Shown one piece after another: positions 8,631 to 16,999 of a DNA stretch of 49,403 nucleotides. Below the pieces are notes generated by a model. The model was not told the DNA's origin and did not search any database. It saw only the letters and a list, made by a program, of their open reading frames with translations. Position 1 is the stretch's first letter. The number at the start of each line of letters is the position of its first letter. The position numbers were made by a program, and so were the translations under genes. Source of the DNA: Caldilinea sp. CFX5 (lineage in GTDB: Bacteria > Chloroflexota > Anaerolineae > Caldilineales > Caldilineaceae); assembly GCA_021405325.1 (NCBI GenBank), contig QWII01000132.1, positions 1 through 49,403 on the forward strand, written 5' to 3'.

Positions 8631-11258
8631 ATGCGTTTTGATAAATATACCCAAAAAGCCCAGGCGGCGCTGGTCGAGGCGCAAGGTCTGGCGGAACAGT
8701 ATCATCATGCCACCGTTGACCCGGAGCATCTGCTCTTTGCCCTGTTGCGGCAGGAGGGGGGCGTCGTTCCGGCAGTCATCAACCGCATTGGCGTTGACCC
8801 CGCGCTGCTCGAACGCAGCGTCGAGGGCGCCTTGGCTGCCAAATCACGTGCGGCCGGCGCGGCGATGCAGGTGGGCATTGGTCGCGAGTTGACAACGATC
8901 TTGCAAGAAGCTGAGCAAATTGCCGGCAATATGAAAGATGAGTACATCTCAACTGAACACATGTTAATGGCAATGGCCTCGGCCGCCGGTAAGACCCGTG
9001 ATCTGCTGGCGCGCCACGGCATCGATTACAATGCCATCATGCAAGCGTTAGCCGGCGTCCGGGGCAGCCAACGGGTGACCAGTGACAACCCGGAAGCGCA
9101 ATATGAAGCGCTGGCCAAATATGGTCGTGATCTGACGGCTGACGCTCGCAAAGGCAAGCTGGACCCCGTCATCGGTCGCGACGAAGAGATCCGGCGGGTC
9201 GTGCAAATCCTGAGCCGCCGCACCAAGAACAACCCGGTCTTGATCGGTGAGCCGGGCGTCGGGAAAACGGCCATTGTCGAAGGGCTGGCGCAACGCATTG
9301 TCAATAGCGATGTGCCGACCAGCTTGCGCGACAAACGGTTGGTGGCGCTCGATTTGGGCGCATTGGTGGCGGGCGCCAAGTATCGCGGTGAATTTGAAGA
9401 GCGCTTGAAAGCGGTATTGAAAGAGGTGCAATCGGCGGAAGGGCAGATCATCCTCTTCATCGACGAGATGCACACGCTGGTCGGCGCCGGCGCCGCCGAA
9501 GGGTCAATGGATGCCTCCAACATGCTCAAGCCGATGCTGGCCCGTGGCGAATTACATGCCATCGGCGCAACGACACTGGATGAATATCGCAAACATATCG
9601 AAAAGGACGCGGCGTTAGAGCGGCGCTTCCAGCCGGTCTTTGTCGACCAGCCGAGTGTGGAAGATGCCATCAGCATTTTGCGCGGCCTGAAAGAGCGCTA
9701 CGAAGTGCATCACGGTGTGCGCATCACCGACAGCGCCGTCATTGCGGCCGCCACGCTCAGTGACCGCTATATCACCGAGCGCTTCCTGCCCGATAAGGCG
9801 ATTGACTTGATCGACGAGGCGGCCAGCCGCTTGCGCATGCAGATCGATTCCAAGCCGCAAGCGTTAGATGAGATTGACCGATCCATTATGCAGTTGGAAA
9901 TCGAGCGTGAGGCGTTGAAAAAGGAAAATGATCCGGCCAGCCAGGAGCGCTTGAAAGAGCTAGAGATTGAGTTAGCGAATCTGAAAGAGCAGAGCGCACA
10001 GTTGACCAGCCGCTGGGAAGCCGAGCGCGAATCCATCGCCGCCGTGCGTAAACTCAAGGAAGAGATTGAGGGCGTGCGCACCCAGATCGAGCAGGCCGAG
10101 CGCGCCTATGACCTGCAAAAGGCAGCCGAATTGCGCTATGGCAAATTGCGCTCCTTGGAGAGTGAGCTGAATCACGCCCAGGATTGGGTGAAGCAGATGC
10201 AACAGAAGGGCGCCTTGCTCAAGGAAGAGGTCGATGGCGAAGAGATTGCGACCGTGGTCAGCAAGTGGACCGGCATCCCCGTCGCCAAGTTGTTGGAAGG
10301 GGAGCGGGCCAAGCTGATCCGCATGGAAGAGGTGTTGCACGAGCGCGTCGTTGGCCAGCAAGAGGCGGTGAAGGTGGTCGCATCCGCCATTCGCCGCAGC
10401 CGCGCCGGCTTACAAGACCCGAACCGGCCCATCGGCAGCTTTATTTTCCTGGGGCCGACCGGCGTCGGTAAGACCGAGCTGGCGCGCACCCTGGCCGAGT
10501 TCCTCTTTGATGACGACCAGAACATTGTGCGCATCGACATGAGCGAATACCAGGAGCGCCACACCGTCGCCCGGCTCATCGGCGCCCCGCCCGGCTATGT
10601 CGGCTATGATGAAGGCGGTCAACTGACCGAGGCTGTACGTCGGCGCCCCTATGCCGTGGTGCTCTTTGATGAAATCGAGAAGGCGCACCCGGAAGTCTTT
10701 AACGTGCTGTTGCAAGTGTTGGATGATGGGCGCCTGACCGATGGTCAAGGGCGCACAGTAGATTTTAAGAACACCGTGATCATCATGACCAGCAACTTGG
10801 GTAGCCAATACATTTTGGATACCTTTGCTTCTTTCGAGCAGAAGCAAAAAGAAATAGCCGGGGTTGATGAGGAGGTGGAGCGGCGTGTGCGTGAGGTCTT
10901 GCGCCAACACTTCCGCCCAGAGTTCCTGAACCGGGTGGATGAGATTGTCATCTTCCATGCCTTGCACAAGGAACATCTGAAACGGATCATCGAGATTCAG
11001 TTGGGTCGCCTGCGCAAGTTGCTCAAGGGGCGCAACATCACCATCGCGCTGACCGATAAGGCCAAGGATCTGCTCGTCCAAGACGGCTACGATCCCGCCT
11101 TTGGCGCCCGTCCCCTCAAGCGGGTGATCCAGCACCGCATCGCCGATCCGTTGGCGGTCCAGATTCTGGAGGGCACGGTGATGAACGGCGAGCATCTGCT
11201 GGTCGATGCGCTGGGGAATGAGTTGACCTTTACGGCGGTAGAAGCGATGGAAGCATAA
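8631..11258 (+). CDS. clpB: ATP-dependent disaggregase ClpB
   Basis: Hexameric AAA+ chaperone that works with DnaK to dissolve protein aggregates in the cytoplasm. About 875 residues, the normal ClpB length. It has a repeat-type Clp N-domain at about 1-145, the first Walker A GEPGVGKT at about 206, Walker B ILFIDEMH, and the ClpB-specific coiled-coil middle domain at about 413-533. The second AAA+ module follows, with [11 protein letters not shown] at about 608, and a C-terminal D2-small domain. The ATG at 8631 has GGAGGA six bases upstream; a TTG at 8610 would extend it but lies before the ribosome binding site. Transcribed alone, with a long hairpin downstream. No obvious heat-shock operator is visible upstream. 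Confidence 0.97.
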   Translation: MRFDKYTQKAQAALVEAQGLAEQYHHATVDPEHLLFALLRQEGGVVPAVINRIGVDPALLERSVEGALAAKSRAAGAAMQVGIGRELTTILQEAEQIAGNMKDEYISTEHMLMAMASAAGKTRDLLARHGIDYNAIMQALAGVRGSQRVTSDNPEAQYEALAKYGRDLTADARKGKLDPVIGRDEEIRRVVQILSRRTKNNPVLIGEPGVGKTAIVEGLAQRIVNSDVPTSLRDKRLVALDLGALVAGAKYRGEFEERLKAVLKEVQSAEGQIILFIDEMHTLVGAGAAEGSMDASNMLKPMLARGELHAIGATTLDEYRKHIEKDAALERRFQPVFVDQPSVEDAISILRGLKERYEVHHGVRITDSAVIAAATLSDRYITERFLPDKAIDLIDEAASRLRMQIDSKPQALDEIDRSIMQLEIEREALKKENDPASQERLKELEIELANLKEQSAQLTSRWEAERESIAAVRKLKEEIEGVRTQIEQAERAYDLQKAAELRYGKLRSLESELNHAQDWVKQMQQKGALLKEEVDGEEIATVVSKWTGIPVAKLLEGERAKLIRMEEVLHERVVGQQEAVKVVASAIRRSRAGLQDPNRPIGSFIFLGPTGVGKTELARTLAEFLFDDDQNIVRIDMSEYQERHTVARLIGAPPGYVGYDEGGQLTEAVRRRPYAVVLFDEIEKAHPEVFNVLLQVLDDGRLTDGQGRTVDFKNTVIIMTSNLGSQYILDTFASFEQKQKEIAGVDEEVERRVREVLRQHFRPEFLNRVDEIVIFHALHKEHLKRIIEIQLGRLRKLLKGRNITIALTDKAKDLLVQDGYDPAFGARPLKRVIQHRIADPLAVQILEGTVMNGEHLLVDALGNELTFTAVEAMEA

Positions 11259-11280
11259 TTGGGGAGAAGCGCGCCGGCGA

Positions 11281-11312
11281 CCAATCACCCAATCACCGAA
11301 TCAATCAACAAC
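11281..11312. repeat. Octamer short tandem repeat
   Basis: Four 8-base units of the CCAATCAC type, the first two identical, directly before the clpB hairpin. Confidence 0.55.
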
Positions 11313-11359
11313 AAAGCCCAGGTTGGCATGAAACGTTCATGTCAACCTGGGCTTTGTTG
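11309..11359 (+). terminator. Long hairpin after clpB
   Basis: Arms of 24 bases (11309-11332 and 11336-11359) pair with a single G-T wobble around a three-base loop. There is no long T run after it, but its position between the convergent clpB and MoeA-PBP genes fits a bidirectional terminator. A weaker inverted repeat (GGAGAAGCG at about 11263, CGCTTCTCC at about 11402) encloses it. The remainder to 11564 shows nothing else. Confidence 0.7.
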
Positions 11360-11564
11360 CCCTGCCGTAAAAGCGCCCATTGCGCAAACGAAAATAGCGG
11401 CGCTTCTCCACCGAGGGACTGGGAAAAACTGATCAGTGTGCGAATCGCCATTCGGTGCCGGGGAGCACCAAGCTATCTATTGGGCTGATTGTCGCACAAA
11501 GTAGCGCACCAGTCTATCCGATAAATTGCTTATCTTCCTACACAGACTTTCCTAGTCACCCGCT

Positions 11565-13529
11565 TTATACCTCGGCCAGCACCTGACCCATTTGCTCCGT
11601 TTCATAGCCGCCCAAAGCAGCCACCGCCTGCCGAAATGCTTGCGCCGAATCGGCGCGAATCAGCCCAAGCAGCGGTTGTAAGAGGTCGCTTGCGTAATGC
11701 TCCACCGGAATAATCAGATCATAGCGTTCGGTCAGGAGCGGCACAAAGGCCAGATCGAGCGCGCGCGCCGCCGCCATGATGCCGAGGCCACAATCGGCCG
11801 CGCCACTTTTCACCGCCGCAGCGACCGCCAGATGGGTATACTCCTGCCGCTCATAGCCCTGGATCTGGCGCGGGTTAAGTTGCCGACGTTTTAGTTCATA
11901 GTCGAGCAGGACGCGCGTCCCCGCCCCTCGTTGCCGGTTGACAAAGACGACATCCGGGCGCAACAGATCGTCAAGCATCGTCACCCCTTTGGGGTTGCCT
12001 TTGGGGACGATCAGCCCCTGGACACGGTTGACAAAGCCCAGCACCACCACCCGCACCCCATGCGGCGTCAAGAGCCGCTGAATGTAGCCGAGGTTGTATT
12101 CCCCCGTCTCTTCATCAAGCAGATGGGAGCCGGCCAGGTGCGCTTCCCCCCGCTGCAACGCGAGCAGCCCACTCAAACTACCGACATGGGCAGACGAAAG
12201 CCCGACCTGCGGCTGCGCGCGCCGTAAGTAGTCAGCCAGCAGATCGAGCGTCATGTCATGGCTGCCGATGGCGACAATGGTCTTGTCGATCTTGCTGGGC
12301 GCACAGAGCAGTTCCACCGTCACCTGTTCGCCGGCATGATGACCTTCGGAAAAACGCGGGATGGTGAGAATGCCATCGGCCTTGACCAGCGAACTGATCA
12401 CCCCGGCACCGCCGGCTAGTGGCGTCGTCACTACCTTGTCGCCCACCTTGCCGACGGTCACACGCAAAAACTCATCTTCGCCCATCGGGGAAAGCACCTT
12501 GCGGGTTACCTGCGCCTGGATGGTGGGTCGCTCCGGCGGCAATTGACCTTGCCAGCGGTAGAGCAAGGGCTTGACCAGGAGATCAAAGGTGAGCGCCGCC
12601 GAGACCGGATAGCCCGGAATGCCGACCAGCGCCTTACCCTGCGCCACCCCCAAAATCACCGGATGACCGGGGCGGATGGCAATGCCGTGGACGCAAAGCT
12701 GCCCCAGGTCGGCCACAATGCGCGCTGTATAATCCTCCGAACCCGCTGACGAACCGGCATTGACCGCCACCAGATCATGGGTCGCCAGTGCATCAACGAC
12801 GGCAGCGCGAATGGCGTCATACACATCGGCGGTGATGGGGTAGCGGGTCACCACGGCGCCCGCCTCTTCCGCCTGTGCGCCAAGCATCAACGAGTTGTAT
12901 TCGATAATATCGCCGGGTTTCAAGTCGATCCCTGGCGACACTAACTCGGTGCCGGTGGGAATAATGGCGACGCGTGGTCGGCGATAAACCGCGACGGTGT
13001 TGTGGCCACAACCGGCAATCGCGCCCAAATCCTGGGGCCGCAACCGATGATTGGCCGGCAACACCAGCTCCGTCGCCACCATGTCTTCCCCCATTGGGCG
13101 GACATAGCGCCAGGGGGGCGTCGGCTCCAGGATTTCAATACAAGGACCATCGGCGCTTTCCAGGCGCTGGACATGCTCGATCATGATGACGGCGTTGGTC
13201 TGCGGCGGCAGCGGGTCGCCGGTATCGACATAGAACGCCTGTTGCCCGATGCGCAACTGTTTGGGGCTGGTCTCGGTCGCGCCACGGGTGTCGTCGGCCA
13301 ACACGGCATAACCATCCATGGCCGAGGCGTGATAGTGGGGCGCGGATATGCGCGCCCAGACCGGGGCAGCCGTGACACGACCGAGGGCGTGGGGTAATGG
13401 AATTACCTCGCTGGGTAACGGTTGGAGTAAGCCTTGCCCACTCAGCGCCGTGTGCCAGGCCGTAACAGCTTGGTCGAGCGCAATGTCATGGAGATAGATC
13501 GATTGTTCTTGTGTGTGAATTTGTTGCAT
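11565..13529 (-). CDS. MoeA-like molybdopterin molybdotransferase fused to PBP-like domain
   Basis: About 654 residues. The first 410 or so are a MoeA domain: HASAMDGYAV near residue 60, the MPT-binding NAGSSAGSEDYT block, and GHPVILGVAQGKALVGIPGYPVSA-type C-terminal motifs in order. From about residue 415 (AIGSHDMTLDLLADYL) begins a substrate-binding-protein-like domain (PF12727 type), with VNRQRGAGTRVL and CGLGIMAAA. In known fusions this domain is thought to sense molybdate or another ligand. Family role: insertion of molybdenum into molybdopterin. The ATG at 13529 is preferred because an upstream extension would overlap the DapB-like gene and lacks similarity. Last gene of a minus-strand run with the DapB homologue and the monooxygenase. 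Confidence 0.9.
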   Translation of the reverse strand: MQQIHTQEQSIYLHDIALDQAVTAWHTALSGQGLLQPLPSEVIPLPHALGRVTAAPVWARISAPHYHASAMDGYAVLADDTRGATETSPKQLRIGQQAFYVDTGDPLPPQTNAVIMIEHVQRLESADGPCIEILEPTPPWRYVRPMGEDMVATELVLPANHRLRPQDLGAIAGCGHNTVAVYRRPRVAIIPTGTELVSPGIDLKPGDIIEYNSLMLGAQAEEAGAVVTRYPITADVYDAIRAAVVDALATHDLVAVNAGSSAGSEDYTARIVADLGQLCVHGIAIRPGHPVILGVAQGKALVGIPGYPVSAALTFDLLVKPLLYRWQGQLPPERPTIQAQVTRKVLSPMGEDEFLRVTVGKVGDKVVTTPLAGGAGVISSLVKADGILTIPRFSEGHHAGEQVTVELLCAPSKIDKTIVAIGSHDMTLDLLADYLRRAQPQVGLSSAHVGSLSGLLALQRGEAHLAGSHLLDEETGEYNLGYIQRLLTPHGVRVVVLGFVNRVQGLIVPKGNPKGVTMLDDLLRPDVVFVNRQRGAGTRVLLDYELKRRQLNPRQIQGYERQEYTHLAVAAAVKSGAADCGLGIMAAARALDLAFVPLLTERYDLIIPVEHYASDLLQPLLGLIRADSAQAFRQAVAALGGYETEQMGQVLAEV

Positions 13530-13572
13530 TGGTGACTCGTATAATATATTTCCAGCGGCTTTCCTGCTACTA

Positions 13573-14373
13573 TCAACCGGGCAAATCCAACACATGATCC
13601 AACCCACGCCGCAAGCCAACAAAACGATGGACATGGCGAATCGCCAGCAGCGCGCCATCGACATATGGTTGGGCGCTGCTACCGGCGTCGTGACGGATGG
13701 TCAGCTTTTGGTCGGGCATCCCGAAGATGATTTCGGCGGCGATGGTATACCCCGGCAGGCGCAGTGCGTGAACCTGGGAACCATTCATGCGCGCGCCACG
13801 GGTTTCCACCACCCCTTGCGTCTGCTCCAGCGGGACAGTGAGTTCGGAGGGGCGCACCGTGGAGAGGCGATGCACCAGTTCACGCACGGTGCCGCTGGGG
13901 GCATCCTTTTTGCGGTCGCTGGCGTAGTCGATGATCTCCCACTGGGGGATATATTGGGCGGCGTACTCGGCAAACTTCTGCAACAAGACTACGGTGAGCG
14001 CAAAGTTGCCCACCGCCAGCACACCGCGCTGCTGTTGCTCGGCAACAGCGGCGATTTCGGCATAATCGGCGTCGCTCAAACCGGAGGCGCCAACCACCAC
14101 ATGCGCGCCCTGTTGCAAGGCGGCCAGGATGTTGGCTTTCGCCACGTCAGGCTTGGTGTATTCAAAGAAAACATCGCACGGCTGCCCCAGCGCTTCTTGC
14201 GCGGTGGCATAGACTGGACAGGATAACCGGGGTTCACCCAACACCTCCCCTAATACCCGTCCTGCGGCTTTGCGGGAGACCGCGGCGACCAGGGTAAGAT
14301 CGCTACTGTTGGCAATAGCCAGGGCCAGGGCGGAGCCGGCCCAACCGGTCGCACCGGCAAGGGTGACACGCAT
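13573..14373 (-). CDS. DapB-family reductase lacking the catalytic His pair
   Basis: About 266 residues, the DapB length. The Rossmann motif GATGWAGSA is at the N-terminus and KKDAPSGT is present in the C-terminal substrate domain. Known DapB reduces dihydrodipicolinate in lysine synthesis and carries two adjacent histidines before this motif (HHxxKxDAPSGT). Here the same columns read A-S (YASDRKKDAPSGT), so the general acid histidine is missing, and the usual PNFSxGVN reads GNFALTVV. It may therefore act on another substrate. The second ATG at 14373 has GAGGA nine bases upstream; the ATG at 14379 would be only three bases away. It lies 12 bases after the monooxygenase gene and before MoeA-PBP, so it is cotranscribed. 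Confidence 0.85.
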   Translation of the reverse strand: MRVTLAGATGWAGSALALAIANSSDLTLVAAVSRKAAGRVLGEVLGEPRLSCPVYATAQEALGQPCDVFFEYTKPDVAKANILAALQQGAHVVVGASGLSDADYAEIAAVAEQQQRGVLAVGNFALTVVLLQKFAEYAAQYIPQWEIIDYASDRKKDAPSGTVRELVHRLSTVRPSELTVPLEQTQGVVETRGARMNGSQVHALRLPGYTIAAEIIFGMPDQKLTIRHDAGSSAQPYVDGALLAIRHVHRFVGLRRGLDHVLDLPG

Positions 14374-14385
14374 TGACATAATTCC

Positions 14386-15897
14386 TCATTCTGGTTGCTT
14401 GGGCGCAGCAAATTGCAATACGCCATCGTCAAAGCTGGCGTGGGGGAGCCGTTCTTTTTCGGTATAATAATTCTGGCAGTTGACCCAGGGTTCACGATCC
14501 CCTTGTTTGGGTAGCCGACCGACCCCGCGCCGCATGTAACCGGGGGCAAAGTCGGCGGGATCGATAAAGGGTTTGGCGGTCATCGTCTGGTCTTCCGGTC
14601 GCAATCGGGGCGTACATTGGCGCACCCCTGCCGCATCCATTGTCTTCAGCAAGCGACAGACATAGTGCGCAACGAGATCCGAGCGCAACGTCCATGACGA
14701 CCGGATATAACCGAAGATCCAGGCCAAGTTGGGGACATCAGAGAGCATGATGCCTTTGTAGGTCCAACAATCAGCAAGTTGCAGCGGACGATCATCAATA
14801 GCAAATGCAATATTGCCTGTGGCGCAGAGTTCGATGCCGGTGGCGCTGACGATGATGTCGGCTTCTAACACCTGTCCTGATTGCAACAGGATGCCCTCTT
14901 CGACAAAACATTCAATCTGATCCGTCACCACTGAAGCTTTGCCTGCCGCCACCGCCTTGAGCAGATCCCCCTCCGGTAACAAACACAAACGCTCTTTCCA
15001 GGGATTATAGCGCGGGGTGAAGTGGGTGGCAATGTCATACTCTTTGGGCAACAGCGCCGCTGTCATGTCGAGTAACTCCTGCCGCACTACTTCCGGTTCA
15101 TTGAGCGCCCGTTCGGTAAAGACCCGGCTTTCGGCCAGCGCTTTGCGGAGCTTGATGCCGTGGATCCACTCCTTCGGCACATCGAGCGCGCGCAATTGCT
15201 TGGTCAGATCATCTTCTTCCCGGTTGTCAACCGGCAAATAGTAACTGGGCGAGCGCTGCAATTGCGTCACCTGCGCCACCCGCTCGGCAACGGCCGGGAC
15301 AATCGTCGCCGCGGTTGCGCCGGAGCCGATGACCACCATGCGTTTGCCGGTATAGTCGAGATCCTCCGGCCAAGCTTGGGGGTGGATGATCAGCCCTTTG
15401 AACTGCTCCTCGCCGGGAAAGTGGGGGCGATAGCCACCCTGGTGATTGTAGTAGCCCTGGCACATGAAGAGAAAGTTGCCGGTAAAGCGGCAAGTCTCGC
15501 CGTCCCTGTTTTGCGTTTCGATTGTCCAGCGGGCGTCAGTGGTTGACCAGGCTGCATTCAAGACGCGGTGGCCAAAGCGAATGTACGGTGCGAGGGCATT
15601 TTCTTCCACCACTTCATGCAAATAGCGCAGAATTTCCGGGGCGGTGGCGATAGGCTGGCCATGCCACGGTTTGAAGTCATAGCCATAGGTGTACAGATCG
15701 CTATCCGACCGGATGCCGGGGTAGCGGAAGAGATCCCAGGTGCCGCCGATGGCCTCACGCGCCTCCAGGATGAGATAGCTCTTCTGCGGGCACTCGTGTT
15801 GCAAATGACAAGCTGCCCCCAAACCGGAAATCCCTGCGCCGATGATGATCACGTCACGGTGTTCAACAGCGTGTGCAAGCGTTGTTGCTTGTGTCAT
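14386..15897 (-). CDS. Flavin-containing / Baeyer-Villiger-type monooxygenase
   Basis: A 503-residue FAD and NADPH enzyme. Two Rossmann motifs are visible, GAGISGLG near residue 21 for FAD and GSGATA near 190 for NADPH. Between them is the Baeyer-Villiger signature FxGxxxHxxxWP (FKGLIIHPQAWP). The glycine-rich IGGTWDLFRYPGIRSDSD block is typical of the class. Known members insert oxygen into ketones or oxidise soft heteroatoms. The substrate here is unknown. First gene of the run leading to the DapB homologue, 12 bases away. Confidence 0.93.
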   Translation of the reverse strand: MTQATTLAHAVEHRDVIIIGAGISGLGAACHLQHECPQKSYLILEAREAIGGTWDLFRYPGIRSDSDLYTYGYDFKPWHGQPIATAPEILRYLHEVVEENALAPYIRFGHRVLNAAWSTTDARWTIETQNRDGETCRFTGNFLFMCQGYYNHQGGYRPHFPGEEQFKGLIIHPQAWPEDLDYTGKRMVVIGSGATAATIVPAVAERVAQVTQLQRSPSYYLPVDNREEDDLTKQLRALDVPKEWIHGIKLRKALAESRVFTERALNEPEVVRQELLDMTAALLPKEYDIATHFTPRYNPWKERLCLLPEGDLLKAVAAGKASVVTDQIECFVEEGILLQSGQVLEADIIVSATGIELCATGNIAFAIDDRPLQLADCWTYKGIMLSDVPNLAWIFGYIRSSWTLRSDLVAHYVCRLLKTMDAAGVRQCTPRLRPEDQTMTAKPFIDPADFAPGYMRRGVGRLPKQGDREPWVNCQNYYTEKERLPHASFDDGVLQFAAPKQPE

Positions 15898-15923
15898 TTT
15901 TTGCCTCTTTCCGCCATGACAAC

Positions 15924-16451
15924 TTACCGACCTAATAGCAAGCGCAAAATCCGCTGTTGTTCAGCAAGCAGATTTCTATATTCTTCCAACAAGCTTACCT
16001 GCTGTTCATGGAATTGTTCAAGCACTAGGACAATTTCTCGGTAATGCGTCAAAAGTTGCCTCTCTTCATCCTGTTGATAGTTGCGGCGTCGATAAGCAAC
16101 GAGTGGGGGCCGATTCAAATAAAGCCGATTTACGGTGAATACGCCCACTGGGGTGATAGGATAGAGTGTTCCATCAGCCAAAAGCAGGAAATGATTTGCC
16201 GCCGGTTCCTGACGGGGGTTCCAGAGCATCAAATCGTTGGGGTGACTAGGCCAATAGTCCGCCTTGTGCTGATTGCAGCGAACACAACAATAGAGCAGAT
16301 TGCCAAGATCATCTGTGCCACCTTTTGTTCTGGGCCGAAAATGATCAATAGTCAATTCGCTGCCGGTGTCTATTTCGGTTACGCCGCAAAATTCACAGAC
16401 AAAGTTCGCCCGCTGGCGGACAACTAAACGGGTGTCACCCAACGTACTCAT
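15924..16451 (-). CDS. HNH endonuclease family protein
   Basis: A 175-residue protein with an N-terminal HNH fold. CEFCGV near residue 19-24 and CVRCNQHK near 55-62 give the two zinc CxxC pairs, and IDHFRPRTKGGTDDLGNL carries the D-H and N of the HNH core. A C-terminal half of about 90 residues is helical. Such small stand-alone nucleases occur in accessory and phage-defence settings, but also as genes of unknown role. Its ATG overlaps the stop of the coiled-coil gene upstream (ATGA), so the two are translationally coupled and probably act together. Confidence 0.88.
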   Translation of the reverse strand: MSTLGDTRLVVRQRANFVCEFCGVTEIDTGSELTIDHFRPRTKGGTDDLGNLLYCCVRCNQHKADYWPSHPNDLMLWNPRQEPAANHFLLLADGTLYPITPVGVFTVNRLYLNRPPLVAYRRRNYQQDEERQLLTHYREIVLVLEQFHEQQVSLLEEYRNLLAEQQRILRLLLGR

Positions 16452-16750
16452 AGAGCGGGCACAGTCAATTGTCGTGTTACTTGTTGTTTTAGGTTGGCGA
16501 TCTCACGACGTAATTCTTCATTCTGACGCATAAGGTCTTGGATACGTTGGGTCATCACGGCCACTTGGCCAAGAGCCGCCTTAATTTGCGCTTGTAGCAC
16601 TTCAGTCGTCTGTGGCATTTTGACCGAATTGATCAGGTTATTCTCGACTTCGTCTTGTTGTGCGTACCACGCCGCTAATTGCGCCTTCTCCGTGTCGGTA
16701 AGCGGTTGCCCACGTGTAGCGCGATCATGTAGTTCTTGCTGAGGTGTCAT
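16448..16750 (-). CDS. Small coiled-coil protein coupled to HNH nuclease
   Basis: A 100-residue protein with no recognised family. The N-terminal part (HDRATRGQPLTDTEKAQLAAWYAQQDEVE cannot be assigned) is followed from about residue 50 by a continuous heptad pattern to residue 95, indicating a coiled coil and probable oligomerisation. Overlaps the HNH gene by four bases (ATGA). A role as a partner or regulator of the nuclease is inferred from this coupling only. Confidence 0.7.
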   Translation of the reverse strand: MTPQQELHDRATRGQPLTDTEKAQLAAWYAQQDEVENNLINSVKMPQTTEVLQAQIKAALGQVAVMTQRIQDLMRQNEELRREIANLKQQVTRQLTVPAL

Positions 16751-16898
16751 TTCGGCCCTCCTTGGTCACTCTTAACGAGCCAACAGGCTTGCTTCCTCTG
16801 TTTATTGTACCATAGGTTTTCTTGTCACAGAGACAACTGCTTGGTTCTCACGAAAAGTAAACCCAGTATATCATCTTTCCGCAGGCGGGCCAAAGGGA

Positions 16899-16927
16899 TT
16901 GAAAGAAAGCAGTTTCTATGCTACACT
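16899..16927 (+). promoter_or_regulatory. Promoter of CHAT-FGE gene
   Basis: -35 TTGAAA at 16899-16904, a 17-base spacer, and -10 TACACT at 16922-16927 with extended TGC at 16919-16921. About 70 bases before the ATG at 17000. Confidence 0.55.
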
Positions 16928-16999
16928 AGCGCATCATACCCTTGGCGCAAGTAACCGGATCGCTGTGTTACCGCCTAAACTGATTCGACGGATGGCCCC

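Noticed and set aside
11360..11564. Molybdenum-cofactor riboswitch near MoeA-PBP
   Set aside because: The region lies at the 3' end of that gene, not its leader, and no characteristic core was recognised.
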